From NCBI RefSeq assembly GCF_000003815.2, contig NC_049986.1, forward strand, positions 15,953,496-16,017,495: a stretch of DNA of 64,000 nt. Direction: 5' to 3'. Shown piece by piece: positions 1 to 13,300 of the stretch. A model generated the notes under the pieces. That model made no database searches. It saw only the letters and a list, made by a program, of their open reading frames with translations, and was not told the DNA's origin. This DNA is from Branchiostoma floridae. Its lineage: Eukaryota > Chordata > Leptocardii > Amphioxiformes > Branchiostomatidae. The number at the start of each line of letters is the position of its first letter. Position 1 is the first letter of the stretch. The position numbers were made by a program, and so were the translations under genes.

Positions 1-422
1 TTGCGGTCACTAACCTCCTTTACGAACATTTCCTTATAAGTTATATGCCGTATTTTTTCGACCGGTCTCACCACCAACGGCAAATAAGGAAAAGGTCACG
101 ATTTTCCCCACCTGTGCTTGGGGAGTAGCATCATTGTGCCCCCAATTCAAATACTGATGCCCTCAAGAGATCGGCAATGTTGTATATTAATAAAGGCAGT
201 AGAGGGCAATAGAGACACGAGAGAGGCCATTCACCCCACTTGTCATTACCGGTATTAGATGCGCCGACGTGGCATTTCATTTCATCATCAAATGCCTTTG
301 AAACGCATGGTAGCGTTATGACAACGTTGAATCAACACAGTGGCAAACTGTATTTTGCATGTTGAATTTTTGATTCGATTCAAGTTGGCGCGGAGCTTAT
401 TGTATCATCCCCTCTGGCTCCT

Positions 423-452
423 AGCAAGGAGCTTTTGTAAAAGCTCCTTGCT
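423..452. repeat. exact short palindrome, AAGGAGCTT family
   Basis: Two 14-base arms (AGCAAGGAGCTTTT and its exact complement) are separated by GT. Related palindromes occur at 8211-8234 and 62937-62971, and a half copy lies near 3796, so this is a dispersed palindromic repeat. The orientation is symmetrical. Confidence 0.7.
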
Positions 453-1610
453 CGTAGTAAGAAAAAAAAATCGTTTTTGATTTGATTTTCAACCTCGTAA
501 TGGCTCAGGTTTTTCTCAATTATGACAAGGCTATCATGAACTAATGGCGATGGAATTAGCACAAAATGCTAGTGTAGAAAGAAATCCGGCCGGGAAGAAA
601 TAATCAAAATCACTCATATTCCGAAACAACAAGACGCATGGAGGTCAATGACCTGGAAGCAGAACACAGTTATATAGAGAGAGTTATATAATTTATTGAT
701 TTCATGTATAATTCATTCCATAGACAATACAGTACTGTATAACAGGCAAATGCCACCTTTGCATTGCAATACAGTAGGCACTATAGTAGAGCAGACTTTG
801 AATTTTCAATCAGAAAGTTTATTTCATGTTCATGATCGAAGGTTATTCATCTAAGTCCAATCTACGATCAAGAAAAAAAAGAGCTCTTAAAGAGTCCAGG
901 CCAGGAAATTCCATCCAAATCTTTCCACGCTTACAGACAGAGAGAAAACTACTCTCCTCGACATCACAAAACCCACACATTACAGAAAAGGTGGAATCAT
1001 TCGTCTTTTACTGTCTCAGAAAAAGAAGTCAATGTCCATTGAACCCCAAAAATATGCATATAGCGTTAACGTTACTGTTTACCATTATTTGTCATTTTTG
1101 TTACTTGTAATAAGCCATAGGCAAGAAACATTACATTAAACGTATTATTATTATTATCATACAGTAACTGACTTGATCATGAAAGCAGCATTTCAGGACG
1201 TTTTCATTTCAGGACGTGGTCCAGATAAGCCAACGCTTTGAAGACGGGCAAGCACTTTGAATTTTAATACCTAGGCTGAATGTAGTAGTTCCCCTTGTTC
1301 CACCTTCCGTCACATTAGCAGCCTGCAGTCGACATCCGTTGACGTCATATGACGTATTACTACTATTAGGAGACGCAGGCTGACACTGCGTTACCTGCAT
1401 AGGAACGTGACACGCATGCATAGTATTTGCATACCATTCGAACGGAAGATATATACTATACCTGATGCTAGACTCCAGTGATATATGCCTAACTGTTAAG
1501 CATTCATCTTATGGGCACCACTGAATAATAGATGGTACAATTGTATGTACTCTCCTTGGAGAGGTTCACCTCCGGCTGATTTTTGACGTATTTTTAGGCC
1601 TTTTGTGTGT

Positions 1611-1629
1611 GGGGGGGGGGGGGGGGGGG
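1611..1629. repeat. G homopolymer
   Basis: Nineteen consecutive G follow a GTGTGTG run. It is a candidate for assembly length error and could form a G-quadruplex. Confidence 0.9.
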
Positions 1630-4334
1630 CTTTCTATTTTATAAGGGTTTAGTAAGTATATACAAGTAGGGATGAGATTGGCGAAGGGGGAAGATTGAGG
1701 AAACAAGGGATATCTTATATTCATTTATAGTTTGCATAGAAATGTACTAGCCGGCCTGTGTTTACGCAATTTCTCGTTAGCTGAGGTTAATGACCCCCTT
1801 CCCGAGATATAGGTGGTGGCATCTGTAGGGCTGGCCGCTAGGAGCGCGAGTTTAGTTAGGTTACTAGTAATAAATTTACCAAGCATGATGTATAAAGCTT
1901 CGTACGAGCTGTGGGATAGAATAAACATACCTCTGCATTGTGACCGGATAGAAAGTCATCAACATTACCACATCTTCATTGTGCGGTCGGCCTTTGTGGA
2001 TTCCTCTTTTCCATCAGCCAGGCCTCTTTCTCGCGGCGGAATTCAGCAAAAAAGAGGATAACTGACCACGCTGGTGGTAACACAGGAGCGGATCTAGCTA
2101 GTACTAGTGGCCATTTTTTTAAAGTTACGGACAGATCTGCCAAAACGTTAACCGAAGATCTCATACTTCATTTAAAAATTTATTAAAGTACTTTTTTTAC
2201 TAAGATATTATGAATTTCTTGTATTCTGAATTTTCCATCCCGATGAACCAACTTTGGATTCAGTCCAAGCCAACCTTCCCATTCTGTCAGTCTCCGATTA
2301 CACCATCTTCCCGGCCTCACGTCCTGTCACTCTACAATATTGAAACAACCACAAACATACCCAAGGACAAATGAACAAACAAACACACACACACACACAG
2401 ACCGAAAACAATACCACCGCTTTCGCGGAGGTAAATCTGCATCAGGCATTCCATGGGCAAGCTAACAATCAGTAGCAGTTATAGACTCCAGGCTAGCCGT
2501 GAATATGTTACATGTAAATACAGTTTATTGATTAACCAAGTCTAATGGGGAACGTCCTTGATTGGTTTTCGATAGAGTCTCTTTTAGCAACCGTTCAATG
2601 ATTACACAATTTAAAAACAAAAAGAAAATAGGTTAAGGGCACAAAAGTGTCCTGTCAAGGACGTAAGTGAACAACATGGCCTTAGGTGCAGTCTACGCAG
2701 CATTCTGTCTGATGAAAATTGCTGGGTAAGCCATTTTGACTTTTGCTTCAATTCTATGTTCCGTAGCAGAAGTGAGGGAACGATACCTGAACGGGAAAAT
2801 AGGTCAGATAGGGTGGCTTTTTTTTCATAGGAAAACGGACAATAATCCTAACTGTAAGGCGGATAACGTTACATGATAAGACTGAGAAAACTGCTATGTA
2901 TTTAGAAATGATCCTTTAGAAATTAAAGAGCGCTTCTGGCAAGGAAGCTTATTATATCCCCAGCCTTTAAAGATTTCGAGGAGGAATCATTATCATATGC
3001 AATGTTTGTCCTCCTCAAGGACGGAGGCGTTTTGTCTTCTATTTCGTTTCCCCGTCTGTCCTTTAAAGTATATTTCAATTATTTGACACGATGATAGAGC
3101 CCAGGGCAGGAGCTCGTCAACCTCTATATCCCGGAAGTCTAAATTAATGTTTTAATTCAATACTAGAAATACGGAGAAATGAAGTTGCTATATTTAAGTA
3201 TGCTGGAGAAAAAGCAATGACGTGTTACCATTTTGCTCAAGTACCGACCTAATTACAAGTCAACCTTCTAAATGATAAAATATAGTGATTATGCCATGCC
3301 ATGACACCCCATTATTGAATGTGCTCGTCCAAAAACTTGTGACGATACCACTCGGGTAAAGGTAGGGGTGAGCAAAATACTTATCTACCACTAGACCGAT
3401 TTCACCATTGTATGGTAAGATGCTGTCTTTTATACATCTAAAGTAATAATATCTTAGTACTAAAGTTACTTTTTATCTTCAATAAAAAGTTGTTCTTCTC
3501 ATTTTAGTATTTCATTATCTTCACCTCCCTTTGATAGTTCTTTGCGACAGTCCACACAGGGAAACCCACGCTAAGTTGGTAAGTTTCGATCATTAACATT
3601 TGTTCAGGCCTTTTTATTGTCGTGCTTTGTTGATTATCATCCCCAGTAATGTTTTCCTCGTCTAGGAAAGTAAACTTACACCATAGTATCCTTGGAAACA
3701 TATCAGTTGATCAAATATTTGACTAAAACATGGTTTGTGAAAGTTTCAGTGATCTCGAAATTTCGTCTGAAATTTTGATGTGTTTGACCAAGATAAAAGC
3801 TCCTTGGTTTGACCATGACTATGAGGCATTCACAAAACTAAAGTGTATTGTGTAGAGTTATCGATATACATGCGCTATGATGCAGTGGTCAACGGTGGTT
3901 TAACGCAAGCGGAATACGTTGAAAATGTGTGTTTATATCTTGATCTTGTATCTTGATCATCGGCTTTTCCACGTTTTGAAGTTTTACAGCATGCAGCAAA
4001 CGCAAACGATTTCCTATGTTAATTTGGAGGTTTTACTGGTATCTACGTAATCAATCAAATTTTGATGTATTATACGGGATTTATAATATTTTATTGGGCA
4101 AACAAGGAATTTGTCAAGATACATGTACATGTATATGTCAACAGGCTAACCTTACTTTCGCTTCAAACGCGCGTTAGTACTTTACATTGTGATGCACTCT
4201 TGACCTCTAACCTGGCATGTTGCGGAATCTTACGAAATCTTCCTGAAGAAACTTCTCTCCCTGTAACGTCAGAAAAATAACGGCTATAGCCCAAGATGAT
4301 CACGTTTGTGCACATATGCTATATCCTCCTACAG

Positions 4335-4383
4335 GACACTCTGAGAAAATTGTCGGACGCATGGTGGCAGAGGAACACCAGAG
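4335..4383 (+). CDS. EXD3: EXD3 exon (first one visible)
   Basis: A 49-nt exon between ATATCCTCCTACAG and GTAACG encodes DTLRKLSDAWWQRNTR plus one base. That base combines with CA at 4986 to give alanine, so the phase fits the next exon exactly. It resembles the short Trp/Arg-rich stretch near the N-terminus of EXD3 proteins. It has no ATG, so at least one upstream exon is missing. Confidence 0.7.
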
Positions 4384-7300
4384 GTAACGTGATTTGTGTA
4401 AACCCCCCTCCCCCATAGGCCATACCATATGAATCAGATTATCTTGGTTTTATCAAGGAGGCTGAAAAAAGGAACAACCTTCTTGGTTGTATATACATTT
4501 GCCATACAATTGATGCAATTGTTGCGCAATAGACCATCTTTCTATATTATTGTAACAGTGGGGTTCAAGCGCTGCCAAACTGACCATGCCAACAGGTCTG
4601 AACTTTTGGCGTTGTGGTTTGCTTGTTGGATTTGTGATCTGCCGGCACGGGTTCGATCCCGTGTGTCTGCATGTTTGTTTCTTTCTGTTTCTACTCCTGT
4701 TGTATGTATGATCTCTTCCATGCTTATTCATTTGATGATAGAAAGAAACGTCTGTAAAACATGTAGATATAGAGATAAAGTTACTGCTGTAATATGGCAT
4801 GTATGTAATTTGAGCAGTTTTATAGCTGTTTGATCTCGTAAACTCCTTCGTGGAAATCAGCCACAAACTTTAGATCTCTTGTTAGGGTCCATCCATGTAG
4901 CACAGACTGTGCCATTTGTTTTGAATTTCAGTTTCTTGGTACTAGTAGTAACAACAATGACTTTCAATTAATGTGCCCATCACAGCACTGTGCACTGAAG
5001 GGGACAGCTCAACAAATGAAGACACTGTAGAAGGAGGAGACCAGAAAGGGACTAACAAAGGTGAAAATAATCAAGACAAAAATCTAGGGATAAAAAGCAG
5101 CAAGAGTTGGAGACTGCCGGTAGAGGTCCCTGACAAAGACTGGATACAGGATTCTGTGGTAGAGAAGGAGAGTGCAGAAGCAAACAGAACAGGCAATGAG
5201 GAAATTGATGTAAGAATTCCAGGAGAGCTTTCTAGATCCAACCCTGAAGTCTCTCCAACCTTCCTAGCACATCTGGAAAGAACTAAAGAGCAACATACAA
5301 GAGAAACAGAAGAGGAAAGAATGGCAGAGAGGAAGGACCAAGTGGCTAGGGAGCTCGTACAGCGTGGGGAAGCGATTTTGAAGATGAAGGTTAACAGGCA
5401 GAAGTACACGTGGAGAGAGTGGTATGAGGATATAGATGTGCTGTGGGCAAACAAGTGGTTCAACAGGTCATCTGAGCTTCTTCAGGTAAGGACTTGCGAC
5501 TCCTTTACTTTTAGAAACTTAGTCCACACCAATTTAATTTCTTGGTTCACGGATGTTTTCATAAAAAATATGGAGCGAGAGGGTGAAATAAAAATAGAAA
5601 TTGTAAAATGGTTGGGGTAAAGGTAACGGCTAATCCAAAACATAAAGAAAAAAAGTTTTCAGCTTGAAAAAAGTACAAAAACACTATTATTGTACAGTAA
5701 CATCACCTGTACCCACACTTTGAGGAGCTTATAGTATAAAGGCAAATTTGCTACACCAGAAAGTTGGTGAATGGTTTCATTAATGGTGAAAATTTGCTGA
5801 GTGGCAATTTTTATTTTTATTTTTTTCCCCAAAAAATAGGAGCGAGCGAATCCGTGAACCAAGAAATTAAATTTGTGTAGCCTTACTTAGAGAAAACATG
5901 TGACATGCATGGTGCATACAAAGTTTGCAGCATCTATGTTCCATCTTCATACTATAGTTCAGTGAAAGTTTAACTACAACATTTTGAAAATCTTTCTATA
6001 ACACTATTAAAAAAGGTTGTAACTTTAAACACTTGCACGTTGTAAATTTCCTTTGACTACATTTCTATATATGATTATACATTGTATTCATGATTTGTAT
6101 GTAGTCAACTACTTGTCCATAGTACTGGAGAGAGAGAAAGCTCAAGCAAAAAAACAATGTGCAAACAAATTTCTACTAAGCTCCCTATTTTGTTTGTGTT
6201 AGATATCATAAAAATCACAAAGAAGTCCTTCCTTTCTTTATAATCTGACAAAGGGGTACAGATCAGACTGACATCTAAATGGTATTGATATATTTTCGTA
6301 TACTAAAATTGTTTTTTGTCCCTTGTATCACATCACAGGAAGGATTTGCAATGGTGTCCAACTCGTACTGTTTCACGCTGTACCTGATGGAAGAGAGTCG
6401 CGGGCTCCGAGCCGCCAAGTCCTACTCACTGGCCAATTATGTCATCATGGAGTTTGAGAACTGGCTGAGGAGGCAGAGCATCATGGGAAGGGTGAGTACT
6501 CTACCCCTAGCAGCATTCACAAACCTTCAGGCAACTGTAGCAAAATGTGTAAGCAACCCAAGTACCCCAATCAAGCTGTCAAATTACAGTATGTACTAAC
6601 ACTGTCCTGTGTGTTGGAATAAGAAACAGCTACAAGATTTCACAGTTAACAGAGATTGTCCCTTTATTTAGCATCAGACTGGCTTTGGGTACCCTTTGAT
6701 ATAGGAAACAAATAGACAAACCTTGAAGAGGATAAGCCAAATGGCAGTTTCTCAAGCAAATGGATATGATTTTGGAAATGGTCAGACATTTCAGACAACA
6801 TCAGTTACCGGTATCTCTCATTAGTGAGTAATACTAGTGACACTGAAGAGGATAGTTTCAAATCTTTAGAAATGTGTCCAGGGCATTCCCAGTAAGCGCA
6901 ATGCTCACAGCAAATGGTTCAATGAAAGAGATTATACGATAATGATTTGTTTTCCTCCACCAGAGTCCACAGTGTGAGATAACCCCCCACATGAAGCTCC
7001 AGGCAGTGAAGATCGGGATGGTGGGGCATGCCAACCTGTTCGACCCACTCTGCCGTGTCTTCCACCTCGTGGGACCAGGGAACGAGTTTCTAGCAGAGCA
7101 TGTGGAGATTCTGTTACACAAACAGCAATATAAAGAGGTAATAAAAAGGGATTTCGAACCAGTTCAGCTCAAATGAACTCAATGAATAGATGAGGTGAAC
7201 ATCCATTGGTTATAACAGAGAAGACAGATGCTATGTACACTATTCACAGGTTAATGGTACCAGAGAAATAACCTGGATATCATCCGCTAACTACCAGGGC

Positions 7301-10300
7301 TACTTACACTTGCTGCCCTGATTTTTTGCAGGGCAGGGAGTGTAAGGAGCCCCGGTAGCAATTAGATAAGATGGTACCCAGGCTACTGGGAAATTTCCCT
7401 TGCTCTTTTTGCAAGAACAGTGGGCCACGGCTTAGTTGTTCATCTAGTGAGCTACACAGCTGGGATTGATACTGACAGAAACTTACCACTTGTCCACTAT
7501 TTTCTTAGTTGGTTTGGAGGTATATGAATGAAAGAAACAATGAATTTCGAAGTTTCAAATCTTGCTTGAAACTTGGCAGTCTTTATACAATGGGTGTAAA
7601 GGCATTTAATATTTAGATGTTTGATATTATAAGGGATTTGTTTTGAATTCTTCTCATCATGTCTTGCAGGCCATTCATTGTGCAACCAAACTACAGCTTC
7701 AACAGTTCTTCGTCTTTGAAGAGGTATGTTTTTTAATAGCTTACTTGTGTTATGCTTGCTCTGTATCAGTGTTTCCGCCAGAGGGGCGTCCACCCGTCCA
7801 ATGACGGTCTCATTTCGTTTTGGACGGCTTGAACGCAACCAGAGGCCGTCCTCATTAAAAAATTGCGACCCACATTTTGCCGAGAAATCTGTACAAAGTC
7901 GATAAATGTAAACCGCAGTTTTTTGTTTTGTATTGAAGCTAGAGGCTTAGGGGACGCCATTCACAGTCAGAAAGCCGCTCACTGTTTGTTTTGCTATTGT
8001 TATGATTGTTGACAATGTGTGTCGGCGGCCTTTTGCATACGATAATCTCATCAAAACCCGTTTTTCAAGGTCTCAGTTACGCGAATTTGCCCTGTCACAT
8101 TTCGAAAACTTGGCGGTAGGTGGATCTCGCTATAAGTATAACTAAACTTTGTTATTGGGAGAAATAAGACAGCACACTAACTTTGTCTAGATTAACAACT
8201 TTAGTCTCTGCAAGGAGCTTATAAAAGCTCCTTGGTCTCTGTTTTCATCGTCAATCATCGTAAACAAAACAAAACACAATCAGAAACATGTGCCCACCGG
8301 CCCAGGTGCTCGGCACGGGAAATCCCCGACCTCGTTCAAGTTCGTTATCGGCAACACAGCGGAAAAATAAAGTGTTCACATAAGAGGTGCTGGACGTAAA
8401 AAACATCAAGTATAACTTTGGTTCCTTTTGATATGAGTTTTGAGCCCGCAAAATCTCCGAAAACGGCAGAAATTTTCGGGATAAATACGCTCCAATTTAA
8501 ATCAAAATGGCGCTCGAGAGCTTGTTGTTTATCCTGGCCAATCACAGCGCTAGTTTCCCGTGACGTCGCTAGCTTTCCCAGATCTCGCGAGAAGTAGCCG
8601 CGGGAGATTGCGGGATTTCGGCCGCCATTACGCACATTGCCTCCGATAGAGACGATGTTTTTCGTCATTTCTGAACGCAAATTTCTCGATCTATGGAAGG
8701 TTTTAGATGATTTATAAGTATACCACAACATAAAATACAATATATACAAATGTTAGTTCTTTTTTGAAAGTCCAAGAACCGTTTCTGGAACTTTTTAAAA
8801 GTAGTAGTACCCGTTCGGTACACAGCACAAATCAAAACATCCTTGTTGTTACGGCACTGAACTTTATCGGACGTTAGTTGTTTTGTTTTTTCTTGCGAAT
8901 TTTCGCGGTATACAATTGAATTTAATTTTCGCGGTTTTACAATTAAAATTAATTTTCGCGGTTTTTTAATTAAATTTAGTTTTCGCGGTTTTCGCGCCCC
9001 AAGGTGGACGGCCTCCCAGCTGAGGTCTGGCGGAAACACTGCTCTGTATTATGTTTTGTGATGAAAGTGGATTTGACTAAGCTCACACAGAATATACTGT
9101 ATGACTAACATGTTTTTGTATGTGTGTCTATGTTTCTAGATATTCTAAGTCTTAAGCCTCTGAGTAGATTGTGGTAGTATTCTGTATGGCGGTAGGTCTC
9201 GGAATGATGAAGATCAAGGTTGGTTTTGGGCCCCCTGGTGTATGTGACCTTGTTGTTTGCAACCTGTATCTTATCTTTTTGTTCCATCACAGATTGCTGT
9301 GCCCTTGATCCTCCAAGACAAGGTCAACATGGTGGAGAGTTACATTCAAGGTCAACATGACCTTCAGGTAGCCATGGTACAGTTGATTGACAGCTGGTGT
9401 GCACAGGACTTTCGTATGGACGACTATCTGAAGTAAGGGCTGAAAATTTAGCCCGGTGTCATCCTAGTTAGCTGTCTTATTTTATTTGTTCTATTCTATC
9501 CTATCCTATTCTATCCTATCCTATTCTATTCTGTTCCATTCTATTCTATTCTGTTGTCATCCTACATAGACTAGTAGTTATTCTATCTTATTCCATTCTA
9601 TCCTGTCCTATCCTATTCTGTTCTGTTCTCTTCTGTTCTGTTCTATTCTATTTCATTCAATTTCCCAAGGATTTGGCCAAAGCAAGTTTTATACATATTA
9701 TATTGAAACCGATCGTACTGTTTTAAAGCCAGAAGTACAATTCTAAAAACAATGATTTTTCTTTCATGGGAACCAGTGAGAGCACAGTTCCCTATATCAA
9801 GAGAGAGAAGTTGAAAAGGCGCCACCTTACCAAGCTGGCAGCTCGACTCATTAAGCAATACAGTCTACCTCCAGGTAAGGTTCCCTGTTGTTACAGGTGT
9901 TTGTGATCTTTCTTCATCTTTGACAATAATGAACACAAATAGGAATCAATAGCTTGTTTTGTTAACATTATGATTTAACTTGATTTATGAAAGTAAATTT
10001 CTCTTCCCTCATTGAATGTGATATCTCATATGTGATAGACTAAAATCATAATATGTCAGAGTCGCTCTACTTTGGCAGCATGGGTTTTCCTTACTTAATG
10101 ATGGCTACATTCAATTCATGAAGTGTTTTTTTTTCATACTCACAAGTTTGTTGGTTTCGTTTCTGAATATTTTCTTTCCCACATGCATTTTCCAGAGTTG
10201 TGCCCTAATGTCAACATACACAGGAATCTTGGTGGCTTGAAGTTCATCCTATACAAGAATTACATACAGGTACGCTCCAAAACTGATCCAATGTGTAAAA

Positions 10301-13300
10301 CTCTCTTTTGTCTCATGAATCTTGTTTGAGTTGATAGGTTGATTTGTGATATATAGAGATTAACTTTTGCTGTACAGATGGTCAAAATGCTTATGTCCCA
10401 AATATCACTAATACACAACAGTTCCAAATCACAAGCAACCATCATAAGTATTATTCCATGAAAAAAAAATGTGAGTGCATGTATGAAGCATACATCCTTG
10501 ATGCCTGCCAGCAGGTACTTGTAGTCAACTTTATTGCGCTTGTGATGTCGTAGTAAATATGGCAACTAGTTCTGAACCATTCTGTTGAAAAGCAAGCAGT
10601 GCATAATTGTCATAAAGTACATACAGTAGCAAGTGCTCCTGGTGTTTGCTAATTTGCTCAAAAGAACGTCACTTTCGCAAGTCATGGTGTCAGGATTCGA
10701 ACTGGCAGCTGTGTTTACTATGATGTCACAAGCAGACATCAAATTAATTACTTGCAACAGGAATCAAGAACTGCAAGTATGATTTAGAAGATTTGATTGC
10801 TTAATAGCATCAGAAGGTTTAACATTGAATAATATGTCTATGTTCATTATGTATTACTGTTATGGCTAAATTCTGGTCACATAAGCACTTTTATATGTAA
10901 CCAAATTTCAACATTTTCGCATCCTTGAGGGTTTTTTTTGTATATTTATGTTGATTAGAAATGTCAATCTTTACTCAAAAAATATCATTCTGAAGAAAAT
11001 ATGGAATTTGTTTCAATTGTTACTGTTTTTCCCTATAGGGTGGCCTGGGGTCAGACAATCTGGATGAACTGATACAGGTATTTTGTTTGTTTCTTTGCTT
11101 GTAGTGCATGATATATACACGGTAAACTGCCTCATTGCATATCCTCTTTTCAACCTCCTTGCAACTAACACACCAGGTTTGTACTGAAGAGTACAAATTG
11201 CGCATCTTGACAAATTTGTTTGATCCACTACTCTCATTGATAAGTGTGGTGGTTTTCTTAACATGCTTGAGGTATGACTCTCCCTGAAACATTGGAACCT
11301 CCATTTAACATCCTAGGTACTAGTACTCATTTTTGCCTGTGTCAGTGATCATGAGGAAATGGGAATACATTTCCCAAGGCAGGGCTCAAAATACTATCTG
11401 CATATACAGGTTAGAGCAGGTAAAAATGGAGCTGTGCAGGTATTTCTGGTGTCTACCTGCACCTAACCTGCACTGGTCCATGTTCTGGGTTTTATACATA
11501 AATATCATATGATGTAGGTGTCTGTGGATTGTTCTTAGCTGCATTGACTGTAACCACCTATAAAGCATAAAAGAAAAAAATAGCAATGGTTCCTAAACAA
11601 TTTTAGTATGATTCATACTTCCTAAATTCAGAGTGGTGCAGGTAAAATTTGTCTGGTGCAGGTAATTATCAATGTTACATGTACCTGCATCAGTGCATGT
11701 ATGCAGAAAAAAGTATTTCGAGCCCTGCAAGGGCACATCAACACAGGACCTGCCAGTGTTTTGAACTCAGTAACTCCATATTCTGAGTCAACAACCCTAA
11801 CCACAGAGTCACAGTAGCAACACATCACCGTTTTGCAGGGCTAATGTCCTATACTGCTATTTTGGTTTCTCTTTGATTGACATCTTCTTTGTGTCGTAAA
11901 AACACCTTACCGTGTTTGGGTGGTGAATGGCCTAATTACCATTGCATTCAGATGTATTGAACATATTTATACCTTCTACATCCTGCTGAAATATCAAAGC
12001 TATCAGAGACAGTTTCAACCTTTGATCAACATTTACACTAGCACATCGGCACAGCTGTTGTTCAATTGATGATAGATTTCATTGCTAGCCAAACAATATT
12101 TATCATTGCCGATTGACAGTACAAAGATATAGAAGTGTTATGATAGAAAAATCTTTATTTTCACATCCTTGTGTTTTGTCTATATTCATGCAAAAGAAAA
12201 TATTTCCATCAGGCAATATGAGTAATGTGAATCCTGGCCTGTGTCCAGCTTTAAGTTTCTTTGCTCTGTGACAAAAAAAAAAAAATGAAGAAATTTTTTC
12301 TTTTAAGATTATAACAAAAGGTTTAACAGCAAAAATTAACAATTTTTGATGCCAAAACAATGAGTGGGACAGAAAGTTTGCTCATTGTTTGTGAGCCAAT
12401 ATTGTTGATTTTTGTACATGTATTTTTACTTAATATCATACCCAGATATTTTATCTTAGCAAAGCAAACTAGGACGGCATCAGTTCTTTTGTTAGAATTA
12501 ACGAATAAAGTTGTCAATCCGATATACATTTATGTCACATTGTTGGCTCTCTTTATGCAATAAACTTGAGTTTCCTTCGGTTGGCATGATATACTGTAAA
12601 TAAGATAAAACAAGGAGTGCTTTTTAAATGTTATACGACACATGAGGGTATTCTATATATTGCCCATTGTATGGCCCGACTAGATATTCTGTATGCCAAA
12701 AAGCAGTTACTCAATTGGATATGATTTGGAAATGGTCAGACAGATAGCATCCATTTGTCAGTGACACCGAAGTGATCTGGGAGAAACTGGTCTTTTATAC
12801 GCTAACTATGAATCCAAAAGAACTGAAAGCAATTTTAGATGTCCGATAGGAAACAAGTTAAGACAAAGTCAAAGTCTGTAAGTAACTGCTTTTTGGCATA
12901 TCTTATTACCTGGATGTCTAATCTTTATTGACGTAAGATATTCTGTACTTTCTTGCACAGCAATCCATAGGAGACAGCCCTTTCCTACATGAACAGCTAG
13001 TGGACCTGTTGGTTGGGTATAATGACATGGAGGCTGCAGCACAGTGGGCCAGAAGGTGCAACGTTCCCGGGGAGAGACTTCCACCAGGCGTTGCCCAGGC
13101 CATGGAGAAACTGGCAGAGGAGGCTGGGTAGGTTTGGGAATCAGGAGGAGTAGGCATTCATGGAGAGTGTTAAAGGATCATTTATGCAGTCATACTATCA
13201 TTTTGATTCTTAATATTCCGCCTTGAGTTGGTGATTCACTACAAATCACCATGATGGAGGCATGGTGAACCTCCGTGTCATATCAGCCATACAATACAGT

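Larger units (their letters stand above)
1..4334. other. no gene recognised upstream of EXD3
   Basis: I see no convincing coding exon here. Open frames are under 100 codons, have no recognisable domain and no good flanking splice sites. The stretch contains a G homopolymer (1611-1629), a short CA run near 2384 and an exact palindrome (423-452). The missing first exon of the EXD3 homologue should lie here or further upstream. The ATG at 2674 opens a short frame that ends near a GGTAAG, but nothing ties it to the gene. Confidence 0.5.

Noticed and set aside
826-1110. 94-codon plus-strand frame
   Set aside because: Low-complexity start, no domain, no splice or promoter context.
2674-2731. Possible first EXD3 exon (MALGAVYAAFCLMKIAG)
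   Set aside because: The donor position is poor (G/GGTAAGCC with uncertain phase) and there is no family similarity.
4973-4985. ATG at 4973 as the start of EXD3
   Set aside because: It lies before the acceptor CCCATCACAG. Splicing at 4986 joins in phase with the exon at 4335-4383, which encodes family-like sequence.
5071-5463. 130-codon minus-strand frame
   Set aside because: Complement of the charged EXD3 exon. No independent support.
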